A stretch of 64,000 nucleotides of DNA from Cladocopium goreaui (GCA_947184155.2 CAMXCT020000509.1:178666-242665); one strand, 5' to 3'; positions 9,049 to 20,645 are shown, counted from the first letter of the stretch. The notes: generated by a model from the sequence alone, not told the origin. Translations and numbers: made by a program.

Positions 9049-12000
9049 CCCCAGTCCAAAGTCCAAGGTGGCGTGAAACCTTCTCCCAATCAACGTTGGT
9101 TTGGTTCGCACCCTTTGCGAGGACCTGACTGTGATCAAGGCGACTTGGTGAATCTGCAGGGTTGCTGTGACTCGGTACACGGCCAAACCACACGCGGTGT
9201 TGTTGTGCCGCCTCGTTTTCAACGAACGATTGCACCAACAAGCTTGCCCTAAGCGTTTCGCCAGTGCCTCGAATATAGGCCATTCTTGCTGACTCATTAT
9301 CGATATAGTACACCACCTGTGAACAAGTGAAATGGTGGCCCCAAGCAAGTGCTGCAATCAGCACAGGAAGAACTTCAAGTTCATGGATTGGATTCTTTGA
9401 TCGTCTGAACAAGTCCTCCATTATTGCTGCTGGCACAGCTTCGCCGAAGAAAGAAACATGCTCCAGATGGATCATAAATGACCCCACCAACCGATCCTTT
9501 CATGTCTTCCTGGTTGCAGGCGCCGTCCGTGAAGACCAGCCATGTACTGTGTAAGTTTCGCTCAATTTTGAGCGGCCGCCCATCACTTATTCTTTGCTGC
9601 AAAGACTTCCGAGCTCTGGTCATTTCAGCATCCAAAGGTTTGGGCTTGTTGGAGCTTCCACAGAAACGCCCCAAAGTCTTGGTGGAGGAGTTGGCAACCC
9701 TTCCAAAAGTGAAGCCTTCAAAGAAGATCATCCTGCCTCGGAGCTTCTCAGCATCCTTGGGGCTCAACCCTCCATCGGAGAGCGCTTGTTTCAGCTGAGA
9801 ACCCAGCTCTTCCTTCCTGCTCTCCGTGTGCCCCACAAATGCTCGTCCCTCACGGAACTCGGACCCGTCCAACGTACGAAAAAGGCTGTCGAAAGGAAGG
9901 AACTTCTTTCCTTCTGTTGCATACCTCATACCAAGCAGCGAAAACAAAGACTCACAAGCCCAACTGCTGTTTTGCTCCAACTCAGCCCTCGTAAGCAAGG
10001 TGAAGTCATCATAAAAAGCGCTCCAAAGCAAGCACATACCACAAAGCTTGGCTTACCCGAAGGAAACCAGCCACCGATCCCACAGCTCCGAATGGCAAGG
10101 AGTTGAAACCTATCACTGCATGAGCTTCCTGCCCTGGTACATTCACACCCATTCTCAAGGTGTCTCTGTCGCCCTCACTAGCGGCAAATTGCTTGTATGC
10201 CGACTTCAAGTCGTACGTACGACCTTTCACAGCAGGTATGAGACCAGGGGGACAAGCACGAAAAGCGTGACCCATGATTGCAGCCAAAAAATCGATGGCA
10301 TGGAGCTTGAACTTCTCATGCAGCCCCACTGTGAGATTTAAACCGCAGCAGGTGCAATCGTCGATCACTCGCACTTTGGAACCCTGATGGATCCCAAAGC
10401 GCCTTCCAAGAAACTTGTTGTCAAGATCCTCTGAGTTGTCGAGGAAAATCCAACCTTTGCGCAGCTCTTCCTCTGTCTCTTTCCAAGTCTGTTCTTCCAG
10501 CTCTGCATCCTGTCTTTTTCTCAAAGCGTCCACATTCCTGGAGTTGAAGGACCTGCTGAGTTTGCGCAACGTCTCCAAAGAAAAAGCTGGCCTCTTGGAC
10601 CTCGCACGGAAAACATTTGACTTGGTCATGTAGCCACTCAGTTTGAAACCGCATGCGATGTCATCTATCAACTTGGTGTCAGGATATTTCAGGTCATCCA
10701 AAATTTCCTTGAAAAGAACCAAGCGCTTGTCGCCAAGGACACTTCGCACATGTTCCGGCATTCTTTCCCTGAACTTTTCCTCCTCCAGTTTGAAGTCTTT
10801 AGCTCTTGCTGTCCACCTTTTCATGAACTCGACTCGTTTCTTGGCCAGACAAAAAGGCGGGTCAACCAGGTTGGCCTTCACGACTGAGGCCATGGATGCA
10901 TCCACATGGACATCCATCCCACGTGGGTGTCCCGCTCTCAAAGCTCGCTGCACAAAATCATCTGGATCGCTTGGCAAACCAATCCAGCACATTTCAACCA
11001 TGGCGTCATCTGGCAGCTCCTTTGAGTTGGCAAGAAAATGGTGAGAGAAACCCTCACCCTCGACCCGAATTTTACCCCTTGTCAGAAGCTGTGGAGAGGT
11101 GATTTTGCTCCCTTTGGGCTGCTGTCTCAAAAATTCGTCAACACACTGTGACTGTTGTAAAGGTGCAACCGCCGCTGTAAAAGAGCCAAACTCTGCAACC
11201 AGCGGCTTCACTTTGACTCCTCGGGGCAGTGAACCGAGGGCAATGCGGCCAGCTGCATCGGCGTCTGGCTGCTGTAGTTGTTGTTCCAAGTTGTTTGATT
11301 GGACGGCACCATACGCAAGCACTTTGTGTTTGATGCAATCGATGATACGCTCACACAGCACAAACGGGTATGCCGCCTCATCAGCCGTGGGAAAGGACAC
11401 ATGTTTCCAGAAACAGTGACTTTCCGCGACTTGTGTGGGTGTGATCCATCACACCTTGCATTTAGACTGTCAAGCCAGTCTGAAAGCACCCATACAGAGG
11501 TAAGTTTGTCACGTTCACCACCGTGGCGGCAGTTATGAAAACTGACATATTTGTCGCCAAATTCCTCCACAAGGTTCTGCATGGGCGTAGTAACCCAGTA
11601 GTGACTATTACCTGGGTTTTCGATAGCAGTGAAAATCTGGGCCCTGCATGAAGTTTGTGCAATTTGTTCGACAGCATCGTACAACATGTTGGCCTTCTCG
11701 ACCTTCAACTTGTTTGTACCTTCCAGCCCATCAATTTGGTCAGGTTGTGTTTTGGACCTGAGAGATATTGGCTCTGCAATCCCAAAACGTTTGAGCTGGG
11801 GCAGCTTTCCTTCACGTGCACGACTGGCTGTCCCGCACGAGGGTGCTATCCAGACTGCTGCAATGTTGTCTGCCTCCTCTTCCAAAAACTTGCACAACTC
11901 ATCCACTTGGGTCTGATCCTCCAACTCAAAAATGCAAATATCAATGCCACATGATCGACTCGAAGAGTGGTCTATGGCTGAACCATGGAACCCTGCTTCT

Positions 12001-12290
12001 CTTGCAATTCGAGTGAGCCTTGCACTGCCTGCGCAAATTTCGACAATGAGTACGTCGTTGAGGAGCTTCCCTGCAAATTTATTTCTCTGCTTGGCCTCAA
12101 AAGCATTCGGTTCTTGATCTTTGACATGAACCGTAGGAGCAAGTGAAACTGGTGGGGCAACGGGACCAATGTGTTGGACATTGTTGTCTCCTTTTTCACC
12201 CCGTTTCTTTTCAGCTGGTTGTTGGAGCCCAGCTGAAATAGGTGATACTGCCTTGCGCTTACCACCTGGCTCCAAAATGGCGCCGTGGCT
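9049..12290 (-). pseudogene. DIRS-B pol: methyltransferase-like, RT and RNase H, with three frameshifts
   Basis: Four minus-strand frames align in order to the intact DIRS-A pol. 12302-11390 carries the methyltransferase-like domain (V-E-I-C-A-G-S-A-R-L, I-A-P-S-C-G-T-A-S-R, I-E-N-P-G-N-S-H-Y-W). 11400-10020 carries the linker and RT motifs A and B (T-Y-D-L-K-S-A-Y-K-Q, S-L-P-F-G-A-V-G-S). 10037-9450 carries the catalytic F-Y-D-D-F and the first RNase H aspartate (F-T-D-G-A-C). 9490-9049 carries H-E-L-E-V, Y-I-D-N-E-S-A-R and S-N-P-A-D-S-P-S-R. Frame changes fall near 11395, 10025 and 9460, so the copy cannot make a full polyprotein, though all catalytic motifs are still recognisable. Confidence 0.85.
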
Positions 12291-12430
12291 TCGTTTTGTC
12301 AAGCTCCATCACTCTTTGCAAGCCCTCTGCAGACCACCACCGAGTGTCCTGCTTTGTGGCAGTTTGCACAAACGTGGAATCCTTTGGCACATCGAGAGGG
12401 CTTTCCTGTTGTGGTATTCTTGCAGCCAGT
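12291..12430 (-). pseudogene. DIRS-B gag remnant (zinc-knuckle C-terminus)
   Basis: The minus strand reads T-G-C-K-N-T-T-T-G-K-P-S-R-C-A-K-G-F-H-V, then C-A-N-C-H-K-A-G-H-S-V-V-V-C-R-G-L-A-K, ending at an in-frame TGA after G-A. It matches the last ~45 residues of the DIRS-A Gag, including the TGA-CAA context. The pol frame that follows is in another phase here, consistent with decay. Upstream the frame is cut by the LARD-1 LTR. Confidence 0.75.
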
Positions 12431-13420
12431 GTAGAAAAAGCGCCGTGCACAGATCTGCGTTCAGATCCAACGCTTCTTCCAAAATTCCTACAGAACTACG
12501 CGGGCGGACGCGCACGTCAACCACGCACACCAAACACAAGCGCAGCGCGTAAGTCCCTAACCTAATTAAACTAAAGCAATACCGTGTCAAAAAGAATGTT
12601 TCTGTTCGACATTGTCAATGTAGGTCAGCCAAATACAGTTGTATCGCTGAAGTCTTTCGACCACTGTAATAGCTAATCCACAATGTAGATCAAAGTCGTG
12701 TCAAAACAATGTCGTCGTCATAGAAATAACCAAAGTCATCTCAGGAACGATAAAAGGCACACCATAAGATCAAGTGCATGATCCATAGGCCACGATGACG
12801 ATGATGTAGGTATTGTCCTCACAATACCGAAACATCTCATCACAAAACTCTCAGACAAATAAGATGCCCAAATATGATCATTGCCCTCACAATGCCAATG
12901 CATCTCAAGGTCCAAGTTCAAAGCATAATAAGTTCTCTCCATCAGATATTTCCAGCTAGCTTAAACTCTTCTCCAAGAGTTTCTAGCTGTGTTCTCATCA
13001 CTTGGAGAGAATGAGCTTCACAATACACCGTGTCCAGAAGTGTCGTGGACACAAGAAATAATCTCAATGTCAAACCAATGTAAGTATCTTCAGTTCAGGC
13101 AATAAGCCGTACCAGACTCAAGTCGAATCCAGAATAAGATGTAGAACTGATCCATATACCACGATCACTGGTCAACACTGATCAATGACATCATCCTGAC
13201 GTCAGAAATGATAAGTCCGAAGACCAATAGAATATTGTGACACAGGATGGTCACATACAAGATTCCTTCCGCAATAAGTAGAGTGTTCTCTACCAATCTT
13301 CCATGACTTCTTGCAGTAACCTTCCACGTATCCTCTGTGCATAAACTATACAATCAATGATGAATGACATGTCGCTTCACCCTTACCCAAAGGGTGCTCA
13401 CACAGGGTGTCAAATTTCCA
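12430..13420 (-). repeat. LARD-1 3' LTR
   Basis: On the minus strand it begins tggaaatttgacaccc just after a ccccctttc (PPT complement) and ends gcgctttttctaca. The start resembles the Copia-A 3' LTR start (tgaaaatttgacatc). The same end occurs at 19976-20134 (followed by a primer-binding site) and at 50078. Compared with the LARD-2 LTR it lacks ~580 bp; the deletion joins two copies of aacattc, which suggests loss by short homology. Confidence 0.6.
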
Positions 13421-13819
13421 TACCCCCTTTCGACATGACATCTCATCCACTTACATCACTGCCAAATACGGATACCAACCAAATATCCGCAGAAAAATGT
13501 TCACGGTTCAGATCACATCCATGATCAAAAGATATCCAAAGAAGCCCACGTGCTTCCAAAAAACTCAAGGTAGACGATAAAGCATCATCCAAAACTCATC
13601 TCGTTCGACTCATGCATAATGTCGTAACTTCCAAATTCAAAATCTTCTCTGTCGCGAAAGCCAGATGTTGGAATACCAGGCTCAATCCAAAGACTCCTAA
13701 AGTCTTCCCAGTATTAAGCTCGTCTTCCAAGATCCAGTTCCTCGGATAAACCATGGCGTCGATAACAATATATCTACAGTGCTGTTGTCTTCCTACAACA
13801 AACAAAACAACAACAACAG

Positions 13820-13850
<31 letters not shown>

Positions 13851-14769
13851 ACGAGACCCAAGACGAAACCTAACGTCGCACGATCAGAGTCAACGAAAAC
13901 AAAGGCCAACTGTTTCAGCTAATCCGCACCTTCGTGAAGAAGGTAGGCGTATGAAAAGAAAACGCAAGTGAAATAATATCACTCATGCAACTCATCTCAA
14001 ATTCAGAGCAAGCGAAGTACAGTTCACAGTCACTGCACACCAAATTCAAAATGTTCTGAATGAGAATCTCTCACCGTCAGGGTCAAGACTAGCTAAGATT
14101 GGCACAGAATGAGGAAGCTGTGAGAGCTATTCTGTCCATAGATTCAAACAAGACATATCACACCTCCGAGATCTTTAGGATGGATCAGACGTTGAAAGGG
14201 TGTGTAATATGTTTGCAATCATGGCATCAGATTCCCCCGGAAGATTTTCCGATTACTTAAACTCAGATTCCATCCGAGTTTCTTCCCAGGTTCTCATCAT
14301 GTACCATGACAACACAATCATAACAAATGTTCGTGGAAACACTCCCAACATCAAGTTCCATGTTTCAAAACAAAACTCAAGACATGCACACAACAACTCA
14401 AACATGGGAAATATCGCAATCAAACCAATCAAGAACAACCTCAACCTTTCTTCATGATGTCTCCCTCAGATCTGCCAGCAACTCCGAGTTCTGAATGCCT
14501 TCAAGAACGTTGCTCTCGCTATCGTCATTGAGAGACATATGACAACAAAACGAACCTCAAACAACCAAAAAATATGCAGACAAAACTGTATCTACTGCGT
14601 CAGTCGGCGTGTCTTACCCCCCTTTTAAACTCAAACTCGATGCCTGCGCTCAGCCATGCCGTCATTTCTGAAAACAACAAGTGAACCTCGAGTTGACAAA
14701 ATCAACTATTCTCTTGTCGTTAGACCAGGCAAATTCCAGTGCCTTTGGCACTTTGCTCAGGTATAGATA
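13421..14769. other. LARD-1 internal non-coding region with LTR-like segment
   Basis: No convincing coding frame. The part at about 14450-14560 (tctccctcagat ... gagagacat) matches, in reverse, a stretch of the Copia-A LTR and the equivalent LARD-2 region (47290-47380). A CA-dinucleotide run lies near 13835-13852. The PPT complement before the 3' LTR is at 13423-13431, and another cccccctttt tract lies near 14620. Confidence 0.4.
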
Positions 14770-15999
14770 TCAGGGGTATACCCTGCGGTATTCCCGCGTC
14801 CCCTGTATCTGCATATACCCCAGAGGGGAGAACGCTGCCGTCCCCGTCAGAGGATCGTGACGTGGTGTGGGTGAAACAGATCTGATACGCCTTGTGACGT
14901 CCTCGATCACCTGAGTAGGTGGTGATTTCATGTCTTTCACCTCCAAAGCCAGGGGAGAACTCATTGGTACTTCACCCATCCTTGCCGGGCTATACCCTGC
15001 GAACCTCACCGTCGCCAACGTCGGTGGTGCTGGGATTGCAGGTCTTGGCGGCACTGCCGGTGGCGGTGGGAGACTTGTGCCAGGTGCAGCCGGCGTCATA
15101 GGTGCCAATGGTGGACTGCTCTGTGACATGCCAGGATGACCCATGGGTGGTTGCGGAGGATCATATGCTGGAGGTACCTCTGGCGGTGGTGTCCCCTTTT
15201 CAATCCTCTCAGCAACCAGCTTCATATTTTCTTGTAGCTTGTCCATTGATTCGTGGAGCTGGGTCATGATGTCCTGCAAAGATTGGTCTCTTTCCATGCG
15301 ACCTTTCTTGTTGTCTTTGAGCACGTCCTTCATCGAGACGTCCAGCGACCACTCCAGATGCTTTTTCAATTTGGTAAATTCACCCACGACTGCACCCACC
15401 CTGCTGGTGTTGTGGTTCACACCAGCAGCCAGTGATTCTGATGCACGTGCCATGTTATTGACCGCTGCTCCAACGGCTTCCAGGGACCTGCAAAGGTCAT
15501 GCTGAAGAGTATGGGTACTCTTAATGAGGGTCTCAAGTTTGTCCGTTGACCCTTTCAGCGGAGCGACCATCGAAGTGATTCCCACAGCCAAGCCTGTGGT
15601 AGAATTGAGCAGGTCTGTCGCTTCATTGGGATCAAAGGACTCATGCCTTCTCAACCTCGGAGATCTCGATCTGTCATCGTCTCTTCCAGCATCTCCTTCC
15701 TCCTTGTCTTCCTTGTCATCTCCATCCACATGGATAGTATCCTGTTCTTTCTCTTTCTCGGAATCCGTCTCAACAGCTCCTCCCTGTGCCGACAGCGCTG
15801 GATTCTCAGACACAGGAAACTCTACACCCTCTGCCGCTGGAACTGCTGGGGCTGCTGGAGCTGCTGGGGCTGCTGGAGCTGCCGCGTTCGCTGCCATGAA
15901 TTGCTCGAGTCTCCTAGACAAGGCCTGATGCACCCGCTGGGATAAGCCGGGGCCCAAATACAGCTTGGGCATAATCTGCAATTCAACTTGACAATCCAT
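14770..15999 (-). CDS. LARD-1 ORF, 409 aa, Ala/Pro-rich with coiled coil, unknown function
   Basis: The protein has a short N-terminus (M-P-K-L-Y-L-G-P-G-L-S-Q-R-V-H-Q-A-L), an A-P-A repeat tract (~40-60), an acidic E/D/K region (~75-105), a basic R-S-R-S-P-R-L-R-R patch that could be a nuclear signal, and a helical heptad-like middle (~130-260). A proline-rich segment (P-P-P-P-A-V-P-P) follows, then a conserved C-terminus ending R-E-Y-R-R-V-Y-P. The LARD-2 copy at 45914-47058 is closely similar, so the frame has been kept in two copies. I do not recognise the family. Its place next to a Gag-like fragment and before the polypurine tract suggests a structural (Gag-like) role; this is inference. 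Confidence 0.6.
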   Translation of the reverse strand: MDCQVELQIMPKLYLGPGLSQRVHQALSRRLEQFMAANAAAPAAPAAPAAPAVPAAEGVEFPVSENPALSAQGGAVETDSEKEKEQDTIHVDGDDKEDKEEGDAGRDDDRSRSPRLRRHESFDPNEATDLLNSTTGLAVGITSMVAPLKGSTDKLETLIKSTHTLQHDLCRSLEAVGAAVNNMARASESLAAGVNHNTSRVGAVVGEFTKLKKHLEWSLDVSMKDVLKDNKKGRMERDQSLQDIMTQLHESMDKLQENMKLVAERIEKGTPPPEVPPAYDPPQPPMGHPGMSQSSPPLAPMTPAAPGTSLPPPPAVPPRPAIPAPPTLATVRFAGYSPARMGEVPMSSPLALEVKDMKSPPTQVIEDVTRRIRSVSPTPRHDPLTGTAAFSPLGYMQIQGTREYRRVYP

Positions 16000-16621
16000 C
16001 TACTGACCATGCCGATCACAACTCAGCCATTTCATGCCATGCCAAGCACAAACTCTCTTTTGTTCATCCTAAGGTGCGTGACGCACACCTTAACAGATGA
16101 CTCACACTTCCAACAAAGATCACACTCAATACTACCCCAAGATGCGTGCCACACATCTTGACAGGTAATATGTGATCGACCAAACTTCAATGTCTCAGAC
16201 AAAACCAAAATAGTGCAAACTTGTGGCAAACCGCAAACTCAATCCAAATCCAACTGCCAATGCATGCACAACCCTTCACAAAACTGCAAAACAGATCACC
16301 GTGGTTTCCGTGCACATGAAACCCATAGACATGTCATGCAGCAAAAATGAAACTCATGCAAAGCTCGTGACAGCTCACAGAAAACTACTCACACTGAGTT
16401 CCACAACTTGTTCAACTTCCGTCCAGTCCGAAATCGTCCAAAACTATGAAGCTCCAAGACATCCCAAAATTGTCATTTCACTCCAATCTCAGCTTGACAG
16501 CTCTTTCATCACCGCTTTTGCATTTCTCCTCGCAGCTATCGTCGGCTTCCAAGCCTAGCACTACCACCCGACCTGGAACCATTACAAAAACCTATACATT
16601 GAGAGGATATTTCCTCTGTAC

Positions 16622-17011
16622 TCAGACGATCTGGTGAGCATCCGCGGCAAACTTGTATAACAAGTTGCCATACTGGTCAAACTCTACAGATTTCATCGTC
16701 CCCTGCCAACGGTATTCGTTGGGCTTATATTTCAAGAGAATCCCCGCCTCGGCCTTTTGGAGATAGCCAATGGCGGTCAGTTCGACCTCAACCAGGACGT
16801 AATCCTTGGCACAGAACTCACCCTTGGGACCTTCCGGTGTCCAATCATTGAAGTACTGCGCACGCTCTACGGCAGCAACCGGGTCTTTTCGTAGTCCAAA
16901 CCTTTTGGAATATTCGTCAGGCTGAATCTCCTTGCCATTGTTCAAATCCTCAAACTGCTTAGGAGTCAGAGCCAACCAAAGACGAATGGAGTCCATTGCC
17001 GTTGATGCCAT
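16622..17011 (-). CDS. LARD-1 ORF, 129 aa, unknown function
   Basis: A compact protein, without low complexity, starting M-A-S-T-A-M-D-S-I-R-L-W-L-A-L-T-P-K-Q-F and ending F-A-A-D-A-H-Q-I-V. It looks like a small globular alpha/beta domain (alternating charged helices and a Y-V-L-V-E-V-E-L strand). The LARD-2 copy (44892-45263) is nearly identical but lacks six residues (G-E-F-C-A-K). The strong conservation relative to the surrounding DNA suggests selection or recent copying. I do not recognise it. Confidence 0.6.
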   Translation of the reverse strand: MASTAMDSIRLWLALTPKQFEDLNNGKEIQPDEYSKRFGLRKDPVAAVERAQYFNDWTPEGPKGEFCAKDYVLVEVELTAIGYLQKAEAGILLKYKPNEYRWQGTMKSVEFDQYGNLLYKFAADAHQIV

Positions 17012-17239
17012 AGGATCTCAAAGCGATCGCGAGGGCAGCTGAAATGCAAAAACACTGAGCCAAAGTTGTCTTATAATAAAACAGCAACGGTGGAATGAAA
17101 CCTATACAAACATGAGAAGTCCAGACAAAATGTCACGTCAAGTCCAGCATAATAGACAGCTCCATACTTCGTCTCTCACTTAGACAGTATGTCGAGCCAC
17201 AAACTGACATCACATTTACATTCATTTCAGTCAGTCTCA

Positions 17240-18160
17240 CGTTTCGGAACCTATGCAAGTCGTAATCGCCCCTGCCGTCCAGTTCCCTTTGCTTCTTTCT
17301 CTTTTACTTAAATCTGTTCTCTGAGCCTATGCACGTCTGCAATCTAGCTCATGTGTGAACCTTGCAACGTCTTGCAATCTGGTCCACGTTTTGACTTTCT
17401 ACAACTTTTCTTTCCTTTTGGAACCTATGCAAGTCGTAATCGCCCCTGCCGTCCAGTTCCCTATGGACCTATGCAGCGCCTCTGCCATCCAGCCCATTTC
17501 TTTCCTTTTCTGTTGTAAGTCAAAACTCTTCAACTCAAAAGAAAATTGCAAATCTCAAATCCCAGATTCCCTCTCTTGCTTTTCACTCTGAGCAACAAGC
17601 AAACGCACAAACTACACTACCGCTCTACTTCCCTCTCTCAGGATCCTCTGCAAAGCTCCACTGCTGTAGATCACGTGAAACTCCATGCCAGCCTTCTGGT
17701 AGTACAAGATGTCCAATCAACATGACCCAAGGTTCGCAAAGGAAACCCTCCGGGGTCGACCAACATCACAAGCATCTTGCTCTCAAACTACATCTCTACC
17801 AAAGGAAATGCCACAACCATCGTAGGCAAACCACACTGGCAATCATCGCTATAAAGACCATAGAGCTCGTCTCACAGCCCAAACTTGGCTTGCAGAAACC
17901 TCCGTGCTCGTCCATCCATCTAGAGAGGTACGGTATGATTGCTCTAAGCCAAAAGGGAATACTTGCACTTAAGTTGTCTTCACACAAAGTCCAGTCAGTC
18001 TGACAACAACTCTAGAGTACCTACCTGTCTCAGGGTCCAATATACCTTCTCTGCATCTGTACCAGGTTTCACAAACGACTGCACCAATCCAAAGAACGTA
18101 AGTCATACCTGACCTGCCTGCGACACTGCAAAACTGTTCAGATTCCGGTCAAAGAAAAAC
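17240..18160. other. LARD-1 internal non-coding region with short repeats
   Basis: A ~40-bp unit (cctatgcaagtcgtaatcgc plus ccctgccgtccagttccc) occurs near 17252 and 17427, and shorter relatives (cctatgcag ... gccgtccagccca) near 17466 and 19170. The same units appear in reverse in LARD-2 (44400-44660). No coding signal. Confidence 0.5.
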
Positions 18161-18605
18161 ATGAAAGCAAACTCGCAACAAAGTTTCCTGTTTCGTTTCA
18201 AAATACAGTTCAAAACAGTTTCCACTACCTACACAGTTCAGGTCGCTCCCAATGACTCCCTACATGTTCCAATCAAACGCACTCACAACTGCAGTTCAAA
18301 TCAACATCCCTGGCTACCTGATGCATCTGAGAAATCAAATCAACGTTCCCAAACAGGCAAACACAGCTCACTCCGTTGTCAACTCACAGTCTCAACACCA
18401 AGTCCCACTGTGCCTTCAGTGTCATGACGGTTCCTATCTCTCTCTCTCTCTCTCTCAGCACTCTAGTACCTATACTGCCAGGCAAACAACAATGCTTCAG
18501 GCTTCAATCTCAAGGTCACCAGTCAGTGCAAACATCCGTCAAGCTCCACTGCTCCTGCACACTACTGAACCTCAGGTGTTCAATTATTCACGCATTACAT
18601 TACAA

Positions 18606-19050
18606 ATGTGGCAACTAAACCAAGGTCACTGACAAAGCAAACTCGACCCTCCGTGGTTCTCATGCCAACGTTTCTCCAATCTATGGCAACTAAACCAGGT
18701 CACCGACCTTTCCGGGTTCTCATGCCGATCTTTCTCAACTCTGTGGCAACTAAACCAAGGTTACTGACCCTCCGTGGTTCTCATGCCGATCTTTCTCAAC
18801 TCTGTGGCAACTAAACCAAGGTTACTGACCCTCCGTGGTTCTCATGCCGATCTTTCTCAACTCTGTGGCAACTAAACCAAGGTTACACCCTCCGTGGTTC
18901 TCATGCCGATCTTTCTCAACTCTGTGGCAACTAAACCAAGGTCACCAACCTCCGTGGTTCTCATGCCGATCTTTCTCAACTCTGTGGCAACTAAACCAAG
19001 GTCACCAACCCTCCGTGGTTCTCATGCCAAACCTTCTCAACTCCAACTGT
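18606..19050. repeat. ~60-bp minisatellite, about 7 copies
   Basis: Tandem units contain gtggcaactaaaccaaggt, a ctccgtggttctcatgcc core and gatctttctcaactct. The inverted equivalent in LARD-2 (about 43085-43285) has only about 3 units, so copy number changed after duplication. Confidence 0.9.
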
Positions 19051-19599
19051 CATCTCCAGGCATGACGCCAGGCTCAGTAGCACCACGCACTGCGCGCTCC
19101 GTGCGTCCAGAATCATCTACAACCTGACCAACCTGTCGAGATGTTACTCTTTCTCATTTTTCTAGTATGGACCTATGCAGCACCCTGCCGTCCAGCCCAC
19201 TCTCTTTCTAACCTTTTCCGATGCTTTCTAGTGATTCTCCAGGCACTCTCTCTCACTCTCTGCCAAAATCACTAAGCTTCCTAGTTTCCTAGTGACTCTC
19301 TAGGCTCTCTCTCTCTTTCTTGCCAAAGTCACAAAACCTCTTACACAATCAAATCACAAATCTCACATGCAACGCAACTGCAACCTACTCTCACATGCAG
19401 CTCCGGCGTTGTCACCTATTTTTCACGCTCACCACTACTGCCAGGAACCCTATCGACCACATCTGGCAAATCTATCACACAGCAATGGGTCACAGGTATT
19501 TCAACCTTGCAATGACCTCTGATATCTGCCTAAGATATGCTCACGCATCTCAAAAATCTGCCTTTGCATCTCGATCTCCAATTCCAAGAGATGATCGCG

Positions 19600-19765
19600 G
19601 AACATTGTCATGATCTCGTTGGTTCGCATTCAAACGAACATCTTCAAGCAAAGGTAGAAGCCATTCCATGAGAACAAGCATGGTCTGTACTATCCGAAAG
19701 ATACTCGTCACCTTCTCCAATCCGACAATCCACTCAATGTACCTTTCCTCCATTCTCTTTTGCAG
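19600..19765 (-). pseudogene. LARD-1 Gag-like fragment
   Basis: The minus strand encodes M-E-E-R-Y-I-E-W-I-V-G-L-E-K-V-T-S-I-F-R, then V-Q-T-M-L-V-L-M-E-W-L-L-P-L-L-E-D-V-R-L and N-A-N-Q-R-D, after which a 2-nt deletion relative to LARD-2 shifts the frame. LARD-2 continues intact for another ~35 residues. It is a predicted helical segment of unknown family, at the 5' end of the element where Gag would be. Confidence 0.5.
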
Positions 19766-19829
19766 CCTTCCTTGCTGATGGCTTTGCATGCATATCAATT
19801 CAATTTCCGGCAAGTAAAAGCTTGTGTAA

Positions 19830-19973
19830 CCAATAAAACGTGCAAAACATGAAACGTGCAAATACGATGTCAACCATCACGGTTGAGCTCATCATCAAGA
19901 TGAAAATCAAATTCACTTCTTCCAATGCAGAAAAGACCAAGGGATTCATCTCACCACAGATGTCAAATTTTAC
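19830..19973 (-). repeat. Inverted fragment: first ~144 nt of the Copia-A LTR
   Basis: This block is the reverse complement of 38717-38860, the start of the Copia-A 3' LTR. That same portion is missing from the Copia-A 5' LTR, which starts at 20646 at the equivalent of 38858. The pair of breaks points to an inversion or similar rearrangement at this border. Confidence 0.75.
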
Positions 19974-19975
19974 AC

Positions 19976-20603
19976 AGATACGGTATTTCTTTAGTTTAAT
20001 TAGGTTGGGGACTTACGCGCTGCGCTTGTGTTTGGTGTGCGTGGTTGACGTACGCGTCCGCCCGCGTAGTTCTGTAGGAATTTTGGAGAAGCGTTGGATC
20101 TGAACGCAGATCTGTGCACGGCGCTTTTTCTACATGGTAGCGGAGCTCTACGGAGCTACCCACACCATTCTCCGCTGACCCTTGTTGCAGTGTGGGCACG
20201 TTGGCTGTGATGTCATTGGTTGAAGGTGACTTGTCAGGTGATTGCCAGAGATGACATGTTTTGGAATGCTTGGAGTATCTCGACAGGATGAGGTTGGGAG
20301 TAAGTCCTGGAGACACAAGTGAGGTGTTTGGACAGTGAAGACTCCGACAGCCTACCTGGAGATGAACATTGAATATCTCGATAGGCTGAGGTTGGGAGTG
20401 GTCCTGGAGACAGAAGTGGGGTGTTTGGACAGTAGAGACTCCGACAACTGGCCTAGAAGTCTTTGAAAGTAAAAGTTGAGAAATCACTGGAGTGTGAGTG
20501 GAACTGTAGCGTTTAAGCTCAAGGAAAGTGTCGCCACATAGTCTATACCAAGAATGGACAATCGCGACAACCGACCATTACGCGAAGCAATGGAGGAACG
20601 GTA
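19976..20603 (+). mobile_element. LARD-type 5' end: LTR tail, primer-binding site and leader
   Basis: 19976-20134 is the 3' portion of a LARD LTR, from acggtatttctttagtttaat to gcgctttttctaca. It is followed directly by a primer-binding site (tggtagcggagc, 20135-20146). The leader to 20603 matches the LARD-2 leader and ends inside the start of its Gag-like ORF (M-D-N-R-D-N-R-P-L-R-E-A-M-E-E-R-Y-I). There it breaks into a Gag-type fragment (ccgtccaacgcc) and then the Copia-A LTR. It is an orphan 5' end on the plus strand. Confidence 0.6.
20135..20146 (+). promoter_or_regulatory. Primer-binding site (tRNA)
   Basis: tggtagcggagc follows the LTR end taca. It resembles the initiator-Met tRNA primer-binding sites used by many copia elements (tggtatcagagc type), and the same 12-mer follows the Copia-A 5' LTR at 21318. 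Confidence 0.7.
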
Positions 20604-20645
20604 CATTTATTTTTTCCGTCCAACGCCTCCAAGGCTCTCGCCAGG

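Larger units (their letters stand above)
8416..12430 (-). mobile_element. DIRS-B: decayed DIRS/Ngaro-like retrotransposon (3' part) inside Copia-B
   Basis: On the minus strand the order is Gag C-terminus, methyltransferase-RT-RNase H pol, then terminal repeats B1 (9048-8886), A2 (8885-8579) and B2 (8578-8416). It is homologous to DIRS-A but diverged and frameshifted. Its upstream part, including any recombinase ORF, is missing: at 12430 it abuts the LTR of LARD-1. The right terminus adjoins Copia-B pol, so this element inserted into a Copia coding region, as DIRS-A did. Confidence 0.8.
12430..19830 (-). mobile_element. LARD-1: non-autonomous LTR retrotransposon, minus strand
   Basis: On the minus strand this 7.4 kb unit runs from a Gag-like fragment (19765-19600) through a 129-residue ORF and a 409-residue ORF to a polypurine tract (13423-13431) and a 3' LTR ending at 12430. 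It is an inverted, diverged copy of 42090-50078. No protease, integrase or RT was found, so it would need enzymes in trans, as in large retrotransposon derivatives (LARDs). It abuts a DIRS-B gag remnant on the left and an inverted Copia-A LTR fragment on the right. Confidence 0.6.

Noticed and set aside
18606..19050. Possible CRISPR array
   Set aside because: The whole ~60-bp unit is conserved, with no unique spacers or cas genes, in a eukaryotic retroelement.
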